Part shown: piece by piece, positions 22,976 through 33,689 of the stretch | How positions within the stretch are numbered: the first letter of the stretch is position 1 | Layout: every line of letters begins with the position of its first letter | Assembly (NCBI RefSeq): GCF_963678635.1 | Contig: NC_087070.1 | Coordinates: 55,158,617-55,222,616, forward strand | Reading direction: 5' to 3' | DNA: 64,000 bases | Source of the DNA: Symsagittifera roscoffensis | Taxonomy: Eukaryota > Xenacoelomorpha > Acoela > Convolutidae | Position numbers and translations under genes: made by a program | The notes under the pieces: model-generated | Databases searched by the model: none | The model's input: the letters and a program-made list of their open reading frames with translations, nothing else | What the model was told of the DNA's origin: nothing

Positions 22976-23221
22976 AATCCATCCAAAATTTTTTCTCAGC
23001 TTGAACAACAGCAGATAAACTTCACAATAAAGGATGCAATGATGCAGCTATTCCTAATGCTGTTCAGTTTTCATCAAAAAAAAAATTCTTGTATAACAAA
23101 ATTTTGTATATAGATAGGTCTATTCAGACCATGGATGTCAATACTTGTACATATCCACGAAAGGCAGAAAAATTTTAACCAGTATTTCCAACCACCCAGG
23201 GAAGATGATTAATTGCAAATC

Positions 23222-23483
23222 TACACCGCAAGGGGGCGGCATCAGTTTATGCACAAATTTGAACCAATCACAATCGAGATTACGCTATTAAGTAGGCTCG
23301 CCACGAGAGGGCGCATTTAATTTATGCATAGATTGTGACCAATCACAATCGAGACCAATTGTTCACAATCACGAACGCTCGTCATGAGAGGGCGCTGTTA
23401 ATTTATACACAGATTTGAACCAATCAGAACCAAGTAAATTAATCAAAGTACATCTTCCGCGAGAGGGCGCCGTTAATTTATGC
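23222..23483 (+). promoter_or_regulatory. Second copy of the CTCF-like / CCAAT repeat module
   Basis: Repeat boxes AAGGGGGCGGC (23230), CCACGAGAGGGCGC (about 23301), GTCATGAGAGGGCGC (about 23381) and CCGCGAGAGGGCGCC (about 23457) recur with the same spacing as in 21424-21683. One ATGCAC has become ATACAC (near 23404). Together with the first module this gives eight G-rich boxes and several CCAAT boxes within 2.1 kb, all in the same orientation. Confidence 0.7.
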
Positions 23484-23652
23484 ACGTCGTATTCATCTTT
23501 CCGGCAAACTTTTCAACCATTCTATCATTTCCCTTAACAAAACCCAGTTCCTTTTTCTATCTAATTGTACATCAACACCATCTGTGCCATTTTGAAAATA
23601 TAATACGGACATCAGCGGATCACCGAGTAGCAGAAACTTTTCAACTTAAGAT

Positions 23653-23868
23653 ATGCTGATTGCTTCAGACGATCCTATCATGGAAGAAAGTTTGCGGAGA
23701 TTATTGAATGAATTCGCTCCCCTCAGCAGAATTCCCTTGGGTCGCTCAAGAGCAGCACGCAGACAACAAGCAAGACGGCCAAAAAATGTCATCAGCGGAA
23801 GCAGTCGACCGCCGGAAACTCAAATATGGTACCATAATCGCGAACTTCCAAAAACAGAGGATGATTAA
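23653..23868 (+). CDS. Short ORF downstream of the repeat module, copy 2
   Basis: ATG at 23653 opens 71 codons: MLIASDDPIMEESLRRLLNE at the start, an Arg/Gln-rich middle, RPPETQIWYHNRELPKTEDD at the end, then a stop. The frame is intact here. It begins about 170 bases after the last G-rich box, compatible with a leader driven by the module. The next Pol frame (INTKQTTIQVNR...) begins a few bases beyond. It may be the natural Pol spacer just before integrase. Not recognised as any known protein. Confidence 0.4.
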   Translation: MLIASDDPIMEESLRRLLNEFAPLSRIPLGRSRAARRQQARRPKNVISGSSRPPETQIWYHNRELPKTEDD

Positions 23869-24715
23869 TACTAAGCAAACAACCATACAAGTGAATCGAG
23901 TCTCGATTGGGCAAAGACTCGTAGTCAGGGACAAGAATTCGCTCCCGGCCCTAGTAGGAAATCTGGACGCCGAAATCCTCAGTGAACTAACTGACGAAGA
24001 TGTGACCTTCAGACTTATGCAAATTGCAATTAGGAACAAAGAATACGAAGGATTCGCCAGGATCGACCCTTACAACAAGACCTTCTGGAATTCGACAGCG
24101 GTGATTGATGGCTGCATAATCATTGACGATAGATTTGCGATTTCAAGTTGCCTTCAACGAGCAGTTCTATCGCGGCTGCACCGTTTGCATCCGGGTCAAG
24201 CGGCGATGGTTGACACGGCGCAGTATCTGTGGTATCGTCAACTTCTGCAAAAACTGCAGAGAATGTACAAAGTTTGGTAAGAATTTAGAACCAATGAGCC
24301 ATTTTAAAATGTGCAAGCCTCTACCTCTTTTAAACGTCCCCAATGAAGAACTTCAGTTAGATTACGCGGGTCCAATTTCAGACGGGGCAGGTAACCAAGT
24401 ATGCATCCTTGTAGCAATAGACCGCTTCTCCAAATATCCATGGGCTATGCTCACTAAAAAACTGGAGCCAACAAAATTCTAAAATTCTTGGATAACTATA
24501 TTTTCACTCATATTATTCCAAAGCGATTAGAACGGATCAAAATTCTGGGTTAAAAAATAAATTAGTAGAGCAGTATTGCAAATCGAAAGGCATTAATCTT
24601 AATTTTTGCTCGGTCGGAAACCACCGAGGTTGCGGTCTGGTAGAGCGATCGATTCAGACGATTAAAAGGAAATTGGGCACTTTACAATTAGAAGCAAATC
24701 CACCGGTTATCCAAA
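23869..24715 (+). pseudogene. pol: Integrase, element C
   Basis: Across frames: SIGQRLVVRDKNSLPALVGN, then LSRLHRLHPGQAAMVDTAQY (the two zinc-binding His), NCRECTKFGKNL (C-x2-C of the same HHCC domain), LQLDYAGPISDGAGNQVCIL (first catalytic Asp), AIRTDQNSGLKNKLVEQYC (second Asp, near 24535) and CGLVERSIQTIKRKLG (catalytic Glu, near 24642). All D-D-E residues are present, but the domain is split over at least three frames. Integrase would join element DNA to host DNA. Confidence 0.92.
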
Positions 24716-25133
24716 ATGATTATCGAAGTAGTATCGGATGCCACAGGTCTTCAACCGGTCTCGTCCGAAGACGATCATGTGACAGAATCAAATGTCACGC
24801 CACGTTCCTGCCCTTTGTCAATCATCAAGCAGACACCAGAATTAAGCACCACTAAGACACCATCTTCACGTTACAAGATATGTACTAAGGCCACAGTAGA
24901 CCAAAATGGGAACGAGTCCTCCTCCTCGAGAAAATCGGGCCGCAGTAAAAGACAAACACAGTGTTACGGCAGTCCCATACGACATGCGGTCAAAGAAGAC
25001 TCAGAAGCATCTACACCTGGCTTTTCGGGCGGACTCACAGTTCCGGTTTCTCCCTCAGAGCTATCGTTGTCGCCATCACCATAAAAAAATGAAAGTATTC
25101 AAAAAGAATAAAGTGCAGCCTCAACAGTAGAAT
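24716..25133 (+). pseudogene. pol: Pol C-terminal tail, element C
   Basis: A 122-residue frame (24716-25084), Ser/Thr-rich with SSEDDHVTESNVTPRSCPLS, ends just before the polypurine-tract region. A Ser- and Arg-rich tail after integrase is common in Gypsy Pol; no chromodomain is visible. The join to integrase at about 24715 appears to be a deletion, since the expected rest of the integrase core is missing. Confidence 0.55.
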
Positions 25134-25211
25134 ACCCAGCTAAAACAATCTTAAAATTCTTACTTAAAACTCTATTTGTTTTAATTGAATTTCTGTTGAT
25201 CAGAAATTTTT

Positions 25212-25226
25212 TTGAAGAGGGGGGAG
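25212..25226 (+). promoter_or_regulatory. Polypurine tract, element C
   Basis: TTGAAGAGGGGGGAG directly precedes the LTR start TGTGGTACGG at 25227. A purine run immediately 5' of the 3' LTR is the plus-strand DNA priming site of LTR elements. Position and composition are both diagnostic. Confidence 0.85.
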
Positions 25227-25465
25227 TGTGGTACGGCGGTTGTGCCTCCCATTATGTAACGTAACATGCTGTGTATTGAATTGATTATAGAGGTCATTTT
25301 GTTAGTGTGAGTGAGTTGATTACTATGTCAAGGCCGGTACTTGCCGACCATGTTAATGTTCATTGCTGGTGATAGATACAGATATATCAATACTGCTTTA
25401 TTAACCAATTCACTTTTTATTACAATTACTTTTGTAACTGAGAGTCTGTCAGTTGACATTTCACA
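25227..25465 (+). repeat. 3' LTR of element C
   Basis: The 239-base segment starts TGTGGTACGGCGG and ends TTGACATTTCACA, with short inverted ends TGTG/CACA. The start is set by the polypurine tract and the end by the match to the sequence before the primer-binding site at 18088. Downstream sequence (GTCACAAAAATTG...) aligns with family B at 15690. No counterpart of the first ~205 bases exists at the 5' end. Confidence 0.88.
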
Positions 25466-26860
25466 GTCACAAAAATTGTTTCATTTGTATCTAATATTTC
25501 AAATTAAAAAGAAAACATCAACTTTGAAGATTTATTTGGCTTTTTCTGATTATAGATATCGGGTGTTTTCTTAATATTCTGTGAAGACCTCTGAGAAATC
25601 TTTTTCTACGTTTTCTGTCCGTATTCATTGTGGTAATTGATTGTTTGTTATATGGTTTGGATTTGGTGGTTGTATTTCAATAGTGATTATGGCATATTTT
25701 GAGGATAGTTTGTTTAAACCGAGTAAGTAGTGATCTAGTACAAGACTTTCTACAAATTTGTGACAAAAATGTATTGTCCTTTTGAGGATCACTTGTTGGG
25801 TTGATGACATATGGAAGGATAGAGTCATTTTCAATGTTTCCCTCGTACTGAACCATTTTCCGTGCAGTAATACTGTTAATGGGTAATTCTTAATGTGTCT
25901 TTTTGGTTGATTCCAGTTATATAATTTTATTGGTTTTCGGACAAAATCGTTTTTTCGTTCTGTGGTTGCCTTCTATGGACGATGCATTTGTAAAAATGTT
26001 GTGATTATCAACTGGTTTGTTTTGCCGTGTAATAGGTCTCTAAGATTTTCACTTTTTAAGTCAGTTTCCGAAACGGAGTTTGTATTCTAGAAAATTTTGT
26101 TATGATATACTGTTTCTGTTAACCAATATATCCCTTTTTGATTTGATATAGGCTTCTTTTTGTTCATGTGTCGTGAAAAAAAGACGGTATCTTTAATCTA
26201 TCCTTAAACAATTATGTAGACTTTCTGTTTGTCGTTTCCCATGTTATCTCGTGACATAAGGGTTATAATGATTGATGCAAAATCCAGGAGCCAATTTGTT
26301 CTTCCTTAACTATTAGTTCTAAGACTTTTGTGAGGCTATCCTAATCCTCGATGTGTTTAGTTGTGGCCAGAAATGTTAGGGAGAGAGTATATCAAATCAT
26401 TAGACGTATTTTTTTCTCTCTCAAACGAGTGTGACGTTCCTTACATCTAAGTAAACATAATATTACTTAAATTGAGATGGATATAAATCGAGGGTTAGAG
26501 AATAGTAAAACAAGCCAAAATGTTCAAATATATTTAACACAATGCTGTAAACACAAACGGATCAGTAGATGCTATTTTATTTCTTACTGGTTTTGAGATT
26601 CATTCCAGGCCTGACTCAATTAGGAGGTAGAGTTCAAGCATGAGTAGCTGAAGTTCTTCACTGTTTAGCCTGATTGAAACGTTTATTGGTTTTGGAAAGA
26701 GTTCAGTTACCCATGAGTCGTGTAAAAGGGCTGTAAAATGAATCGACCCTTTGGCGGTCGCTGGACACAGGTTTTAAAAGGCGTGGTTAAACTTCCTAAT
26801 TGATCCAACGACAGCCTTGATTATCTTAATATCAAATTAAATTGAGAGTACAAACATGAA
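25466..26860 (-). mobile_element. Family B copy B1, right portion (leader and LTR)
   Basis: Aligns with 15680-16750 in the same orientation (for example TTTAAACCGAGTAAGTAGTG at 25713 and 15933). Further right it holds LTR sequence: the minus strand at about 26825-26802 has the CAAGG...TGGATC hairpin also present in the plus-strand LTRs near 28491 and 44524, and AACAGTGAAGAACTTC near 26666 occurs at 28644-like and 44690 positions. This is the 5' end of B1, interrupted by element C. Confidence 0.75.
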
Positions 26861-28100
26861 TAAAAATTTAGGATTTAAATTTGGATTTTTCGAATTAAAT
26901 TTTAAAGATACGAGAAATGCCTTGATGGTATAATTTTAAATGAAAAAAAAATCAAAATAAGCAAAAATAGACCTTGATAAATTTTAATTGGAAATTTCAT
27001 AATTCAAAACAATTAAAGATCCAACAGAAGCCATGTTGATCATTCAATTAGGTGAGGTTATTTGATTTTATTTAGTTTTTGTAAGTCTTAGGTGAGGAAG
27101 AACATTAACAGAAAAAATCCTCGAGAAGTCCTATCTCCTTTTTTTAATCGGCCGGAAAGATTCGTGCAGTTTTTTAGTCTAATACTGATCCTAAACTTAC
27201 TCCTATGTTACAAGTCTTAACAGATTTAGTATAAACTGGTATTCATGCGAGGTTAGAATGCCTGGCATGCCTGATGTTTCATGCCTGGTACTCACTTTTT
27301 TTCTTCTCTGGCTGAAACTCTAATTAGCTTCAGCCGCAAAATTTATTGTAAATTTTAGTCATGGATTATAATTGGATAGTTCTAAGTATTTTACCTTGAT
27401 ATTCATTAAGAATAAAATTAGATATAATAATTATTTGCTTAGAAACAGTTCCTGCTATATTTTCACAAATTTTGTCTAAAGTTTTTGAGCTTTTGGATCA
27501 TTTTGAGCTTTTTTGAGCCAAGAGCTTTGGTCAGAGAATTTTAACCTACCCTAAGAGTATGATTTATGTGATTTGGGGGAAACTAGGTTGGCTAAAATTT
27601 AACAACTTTTTCTGCCCGTACCGAGGAAATTCTTTAATTCTGATCCGCAATACTTTTTATCCAATCTATATTCTGATCAAAAATTCAGTCGGAAAATTCT
27701 AAATAAGGAATGGATTTTCTTTAAACTCTTAATTTCTCATCCTAAATTTGATCAAAAATTAGCTAAATCTAGTCTATTTTTAGCTGGAAAAAGTCTCTTG
27801 GTGGATCTCGAAACCTTGACCTTCTGATTAGTAGAAATTTGTCCTATGAACTAGGCTACAATCTTTGCTAAAGACAATAAGTTTTGCAGTATGACACTTA
27901 ATATAAAAAGTATAAGTTTGCATTCTATTGCTTATGTTATTGTGTATACTCGAAGAAAGTTTATCTCGTTGCGGTTGAGCAGTGAGCTAATTTCTGGTTT
28001 TTTCTTTGCAGAAACTTAGTTTCTCTACTAGAAAGGAAATAGATCACTACTGCACTGAAAATACGAGAAAATTAGGCCTGATAATCTACATAAAGTTTCT
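26861..28100. other. Unassigned AT-rich spacer between divergent family B copies
   Basis: No gene or recognised element. Small local repeats are seen: ATGCCTG three times within 27258-27291 and TTTTGAGC three times within 27484-27517. To the left the family B copy points left; to the right it points right, so this is the middle of a head-to-head pair. Confidence 0.5.
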
Positions 28101-28359
28101 ATCTATAAAAACAGCTTTCGTCGGTTAGTGTGGTACAAAAGGTGTACTAAATCCAAAAGTACTATACAATATAACCGATTCTACTCATCTCATACTTCAA
28201 AAAGTCAGAAAAAATTGAGAAAAAAAACTGGCAGAAAAGACCTAAGCCGGCCATAGTAAAACTCATCTAAAAATGCGCATGCAAACCAGCTAAAAACTTT
28301 TCTCAAGCATTAAAATAAAAACAAGCAAAATTTTTGTCGATTAAGTAAAAGTCATCTAG

Positions 28360-29100
28360 ACTTGCTTCATCTTCTAAATCATAACAAAGCTTGTTCAAAA
28401 ACTGATATTTTTTAAAATCTTAACTCTTAAAACTTAAATTTAAATTTATTTAAACTTTTTTTACCTTTTTTAATTTTTTTAAAACTATTTGATCACCAAG
28501 GCTTCCTTTGGATCCATCAGAACAACTTTGTTCTCCCCTTAACATAAGTAAAAGTTTCTACTGACCTCAAACGCCGATTTTTTCTCCTACCAATACGAGA
28601 GCTAATAAAATTTTTCAGATTACTATTCATTATAATAAGGAAAAACAGTGCAGAATTTCGGTTACTTGTTCTTCACTTGAGCCCTTTCTCTCAGTTGACC
28701 CAGGCTAAAAACATTTTAAAAAAATAGCAAGTTTTAAAACAGTATCTAACGATCTATTCGTGTTCAATTTATATCTGAACTTTGTGGAGTGATTTACTGT
28801 TCTACAACCCTCGATCACAAATAAGACCCCTAAGTAAGATGAGGTAAGTTTTTCCTAAAACAAAACTTAGCCACGAGATATTATACACCATTTTAACAAC
28901 TATCTCTCCAATCCGTCAAGCACGACAACCTATGCGCAAGTTAGGATAACCACACAAAAACCGTAGGAACTAACAGTTTAGAAAAAAAATTCTTACCCCT
29001 GGCTTTTGCATCCCATCATCCTAAACTTATGTCAAGAGAAAGTTTAAACAGCACTCAAAGAAAAAAACTTCACAACTGTTTATTTCGAGACGAAAGATAC
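28360..29100 (+). repeat. LTR region of B2
   Basis: It shares ordered blocks with 44330-45120 and 47180-48070: GATCACCAAGG (28491) with its pairing partner CCTTTGGATC, the palindrome AGAACAACTTTGTTCT (28519), GACCTCAAACGCCGATT (28564), TGACCCAGGCTAAAA (28697), CAACCCTCGATCACAAATA (28806) and GGAACTAACAGTTTA (28967). Ends are not fixed. A primer-binding site was not identified with confidence; TGGCTTTTGCATCC at 29002 is one candidate. Confidence 0.7.
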
Positions 29101-29149
29101 AATCCACATAGACTAACGACTAGGTATAATAGATTAAAAGACAAACAAG

Positions 29150-31380
29150 GAAAAAGAAAATAGCACCAAAACAAAAACAAAATATTGAACAAAATTTTTT
29201 TCAAATACATAATGCAGCTATAGAATCAGAAACAACTACAATACAAGAACTTGAGGACCTAAAAAACTCAATACAAAAAAAAACAACCCAATAAACTATT
29301 AAAAATTTTTTTCTGAAACAAAATCCACAGCACTATCATCGATAAAAGATAAACGCAGAAAAAAAACCATATATTTGTAAGCCAGTCTATCTATATAATT
29401 GGAATCAACCAGTAGAACATATTGAAAGTTAAACATTAACAGTACACAAATTTTGTCAAAGACTCTGTAATTTTTTTTGTCATGCATCCACAAAGTGTTC
29501 CCGCTAGAGGACAAGTACAATTTTGTGGTAAAATTATTTGCAAATTTATTCGATAAAGGAAACCATGCATGCACATAGGAACTTCCTGAATTAAGAATTA
29601 AAATCTTGACCACTATCTAAAAGGCATCTGTAACATCACTTCATGTTAGGGAATATTCACTATTGAAATCTTACCATCACAAACAAATCAAAAACCGAAT
29701 CAAATACAAGCAGATGTCAAAGATCCAGACTTCTCAAAAGTTTCTACCGAGTAAACAAAAAACATTCAACATCACAAATCACAAGACGCAAACTCAATCT
29801 TCACAAACAATGTTTTCTCTTCTGTTTATTGTTTTATATCTATATTAGAAAGAATCAACAAATGAATCACCACCTGAAAGCTGTAAGACAAGAAATTAAC
29901 CCTTTTTTCATAATTTTCTGACTCAATCCGTGAAACACTCACTTATAACGAAATATCACAAAATGTGAAATATGATCTACAACGCCCCACAGCATAGTTC
30001 ATATTAGACTGTTTTGTTCACAATTCACATTTCATTTCAGTATCAAGAAAAAGTTTATCTGGAACTATATTAGCCGACCAAACAGATTATATTTGGGACC
30101 CTGAACAGTCTCTTCTCTTATTTTTTAATTTTACTACTGATATTTCAAGTGCGGCAATTGCCATTGTTTCTATAAAAATAATTTTTAGGAGGTACTCCAC
30201 TCACAATTGATGCAACACCCTTAAATTATAACACAATGTTTAACTGTAGAACAGGGAATAAAAGTTTAACACAAATTTTATAAATACACAAGGAACTCTT
30301 ATTAGAACTAAAAATCTTAACAACAAGATATTTAAAACCCATCGCATTTTGTAAATGAGTAAATATCTGAAAAATTTTTGCAGCAACAAAACAGAGTTTA
30401 TCTCCTCTTAACCCAACACTTACGACACAATTTATAATAAAAATACTCCTTTTCCGCAAACAAGGGTTGAATAAACAGTAAGACCATCTGTTTTTCAAAA
30501 TTTTTACAAACGGTTAATCAGACATACAGAGAAAGCCACGACAAAGGTAGCCACAAATTGATAAAGTTTTTTAAATCACAATTAAGATTTTTTCGCAAGA
30601 AAGTTTATAGATAGACCAGTAGCAAAACCCTCTTACACAGCCCGTCTTTGAAACCAATTTCCAGAACAAAATTACAAAAACAGATACCACAACCAGCTCT
30701 CAAATCATTTTTCTTTAATGAACAACAAAAGACTACAACAGACCGTACTAAAAATTGTCCAATTTTCAACAAAAGAAAAATCAAACAAACAAACAGTCCA
30801 CAAGAAATCAGCAACTCTGAAGATGAAGAGTATTTTAACTAAAATCAACAACAATTCAATCATAATCCGAGTTGTCCTTTGGCACGAAATCCGCAGACAC
30901 CCCATTGAAACAAAAAAAAATTTTTCGCAGTAAAAACTGAAAATTAGTTTAAAAAAATTCTCTCTCAAAAGTTTTGACTACAAACCAACAAAATCGACTG
31001 AAATCCTAATGATGACTCTTACACCACAGTTACGCAAAGTTGCAATAAAAAAGAGAGCATCACATCCATCATCAATTCGAAAATTCGACAAAGATTTTCG
31101 AAAGTTAGTAGACAAACTAGAACAAGCTAAAATCACTATAAAATTAGAAAAAAATGTGTATATAAGACTACAATATGTAAACAAAATCCAAACAACCACT
31201 TCACAAATTAACATTAGCTAAGACTGTGATGATGAGTTAACAGAGAAAATCACCCAGATATTCAACATTAACGAAAAGAATCACAAACTTCAAAGGAAAA
31301 CCATCATTCAAAAATGGTGCAACACTTGTCGTAGATATGGACATAACATTGCTGAGTGCAGAAAAAAAAACAAAGGATAA
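29150..31380 (+). pseudogene. gag: Gag, B2, with intact CCHC knuckle
   Basis: Fragmented frames match B3 gag: LYNWNQPVEHIES near 29390 (B3-like LFNWNQLIRHIENYT), TTDISSAAIAIVSIK near 30130 and MMTLTPQLRKVAIKKRASHP near 31009 (B3 MMTLTPQLRKKALKKGASYP near 50397). At 31318-31359 the zinc knuckle CNTCRRYGHNIAEC fits C-x2-C-x4-H-x4-C exactly. This is the only intact knuckle among the family B copies here. The reading frame is broken many times. Confidence 0.8.
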
Positions 31381-32200
31381 CCAAATAAAACCACGAAAAC
31401 ACACAGAATTAAATAAATCTTGTCATCATTACATGAAAAAAGATCACAGACAATCAAACAAAATTATTCAAATACACATAATCTCAAAACAACCATTTCC
31501 AGATAGCTACAATGATTTAGACTACAATCTCTTTATCTAAATAAGTTTCGGGGAAGATCCCCAAACAGGGGAATTTCGAAAAAAAAACAGTTGTAGCAGC
31601 TCAAATAGTCAGAATAATCAGTATCGAAACAATTACTCAAGATCAAGCTCAAATAGAAGTAATTACTCAAAATGAAATTAGAATTGTTCCTCTTCAAACT
31701 CTCGAAACAGGAAGTCTTCTAAGGATCGTTCCAGAAATTCATCAAACAATCGATATCAAAAACATTCAAACAGTAAAAACCGGAACTATTCAATGAACAG
31801 ATCACGGATTACTTCAACGATACACCGTGTTGCCAACAATAAAAATAATAGACCCCGTGATAACTCCAGGAACCAAAACAACAACTATCCAAACAGACAG
31901 ACAAACTATGCTCAGTCACCATGTAGAAATAAAACGCAATATTCAAATTCACAGAGTAAAAACTACAGAAGAAGTACACCAAACATCAAAGACAAATTAA
32001 TCAAGTACAATCAACAGAAGAAACCCATCCAGACCCTGCCGTTATTACCAAAACTGAAAACTTCGGAATTTATGCAGTTAAATCACATACATTATGAAAC
32101 TACGGATGACAAAAAGACCTTGTTTTTGAGCTACTTTTCAGATCTCGAAACATACAAACGAACAACAAAAATTTCCTAAATTGTTCAATTTTCAACATTC
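31381..32200 (+). pseudogene. gag: Gag C-terminal Asn/Ser/Arg-rich tail, B2
   Basis: The frame 31793-32179 begins MNRSRITSTIHRVANNKNNR and is rich in Asn, Arg and Ser, with repeats of N-Y/N-R type before it (31580-31790: RNNYSRS-like strings). It resembles B3 at 50900-51340. It ends at MQLNHIHYETTDDKK and is followed directly by the RT-connector, with no protease between. Low-complexity basic tails are common in Gag. Confidence 0.65.
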
Positions 32201-33580
32201 TCAAATCAATCAAAAAAAATTTCGCAAATTAGCCGAAAAATTATTAAAATACCCAATAGTCTACGCTACATCACAATTTGATTTTCTGCAAAAATACAGT
32301 CGCCATTAAACCTACCTCTTAAACCCGATGTAGTTTTCAAAAAACAACAAGCAAATAAAATACCAATCCACTTACAAGATAGGGTAATCAAAATACTAGA
32401 CGTTCTTGAATAATACGAAAGCATATCACCAGTAAATAAAGAAAAACAACTAAAAAAAAATACCGTCACCATTCTCGCTATAGTTGAACCACTAAAAATC
32501 GTCCTAGACCCTCTTCCCTAACTCATGAATCTAAATTCAATTGGCCAATAGAACCAATACAAGTAATGCTCAAAAAACAACGGACTTTATTATAACACGG
32601 CTGACATGAACAGTGCATACAACCAAATGCCACTAGACGAACAATCACGTCGACTAGCAAATTTCGTTATTGGAAACCAACAATACGATTTTAATAGACT
32701 CTTCTATGGAATATTCATAAGACCAGAAGCTTTTTCAGCTTTATGAGCATTTTTTTGACCACCTATTCTCCTATTCTCAGCATATTTAGACGATGTTTTC
32801 GTACAGTCACAAACAAGGCATGAAACGGAAAATTAATAGAAAAAATATCATCAATTTCTACTAAAAAAACACCCAGATGAATCACAATTTTTCCTTAATC
32901 GTGTTAAAATACTTAGAAATTTTGTTGACGGTAGTTCAATTGCTTCCTTAAAATCACGATTAGATGCTATATTACAAATCCAACCTCATCAAATGAAAAG
33001 AACTATTAATTTTTTGGACTATTAAACTTCTTGGAATTAAAAACGTTTATAAAATGCAACAACACTTAAGACCATTTTAAAATATTATCTTTCGACAACA
33101 AAATAGTTCTGGTTGGACACCGGAACATCAAAAATCAGTCAATCGACGAGAAAATACCCTTATCCCAGAACAAATGTCAAATACAATTCAAGACCCAGAT
33201 CAACTAATCTACGTCATGTCTGACGCCTCAAACCTAAAAATTGGCGCAGCACTCTTGAAGTCATTTAAAGGAACAAACAAAATGAACCTTATATCAGCAA
33301 ACACAGGACTCTTTACACAAGCGTAACTTAGACTCTCAACATTTATGAGAGAATGTACAGCCATTATATACACCCAACAGTTCTATTCACAGATCACAAA
33401 CCAATATAATTTCTGTTTAAACAAAAGTCAAATCCAAACAAAAGAGTTTATAGATATCACATTATCCTGATGAAATTTCCAAACCTGTATATAGTTTGGA
33501 CAGCAGGAAAAAGCCTTGCCTTACCAGATACACTCGGCATACAACATTCGAACTAATAACACAAAAACAACCGTAGAAAT
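32200..33580 (+). pseudogene. pol: RT-RNase H, B2
   Basis: Motifs across frames: WPIEPIQVMLKKQ (32543), ADMNSAYNQMPLDEQSRRLA (32602), FVIGNQQYDFNRLFYGIF (32662), AYLDDVFVQS with Y-L-D-D intact at 32783-32794, MSDASNLKIGAALLKS (33217, RNase H first Asp intact), LFTDHKPI (33380) and VWTAGKSLALPDTL near 33500. Domain order and boxes are those of Ty3/Gypsy Pol. Numerous stops interrupt it. Confidence 0.9.
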
Positions 33581-33689
33581 ACCACAAAATCTAAATTCTT
33601 CCTTACAAAAGATGAAACTTCACCACGACTGGAATTTAAGTACGAAAAAAAACCGACTCTGATAGAAAACTTTTTCCTTTATATAATCA

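Larger units (their letters stand above)
20314..23901 (+). repeat. 1.79-kb tandem duplication inside element C
   Basis: Unit 1 (20314-22104) and unit 2 (22106-23901) are nearly identical, offset 1792, drifting to 1798 through homopolymer length changes (a C-run near 21140/22930, A-runs near 21275 and 21986). Only a handful of substitutions were noticed (for example A/C near 21056/22848, C/G near 21536, G/A near 21608). The junction GAATCGAGTGAAGGAGTAAT joins the unit end to the RT box start with at most one extra base. Because unit 2 runs into integrase and unit 1 does not, unit 1 ends in an artificial fusion. Confidence 0.93.
18057..25465 (+). mobile_element. Ty3/Gypsy element C, nested inside B1
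   Basis: Plus-strand order: short 5' LTR remnant, primer-binding site, gag, zinc knuckle, protease remnant, RT-RNase H, a promoter-like repeat module, integrase, Pol C-terminus, polypurine tract and a 239-bp 3' LTR beginning TGTG and ending CACA. The flanks at 18056 and 25466 both belong to minus-strand family B, so C inserted into B1. A 1.79-kb segment from RT to the integrase start is duplicated. Catalytic boxes are often intact, but stops and frameshifts break every gene. Composition differs clearly from the host element. Confidence 0.92.

Noticed and set aside
27258-27291. p53-like site from repeated ATGCCTG
   Set aside because: Half-sites do not fit RRRCWWGYYY properly; three copies in an AT-rich spacer are not enough.
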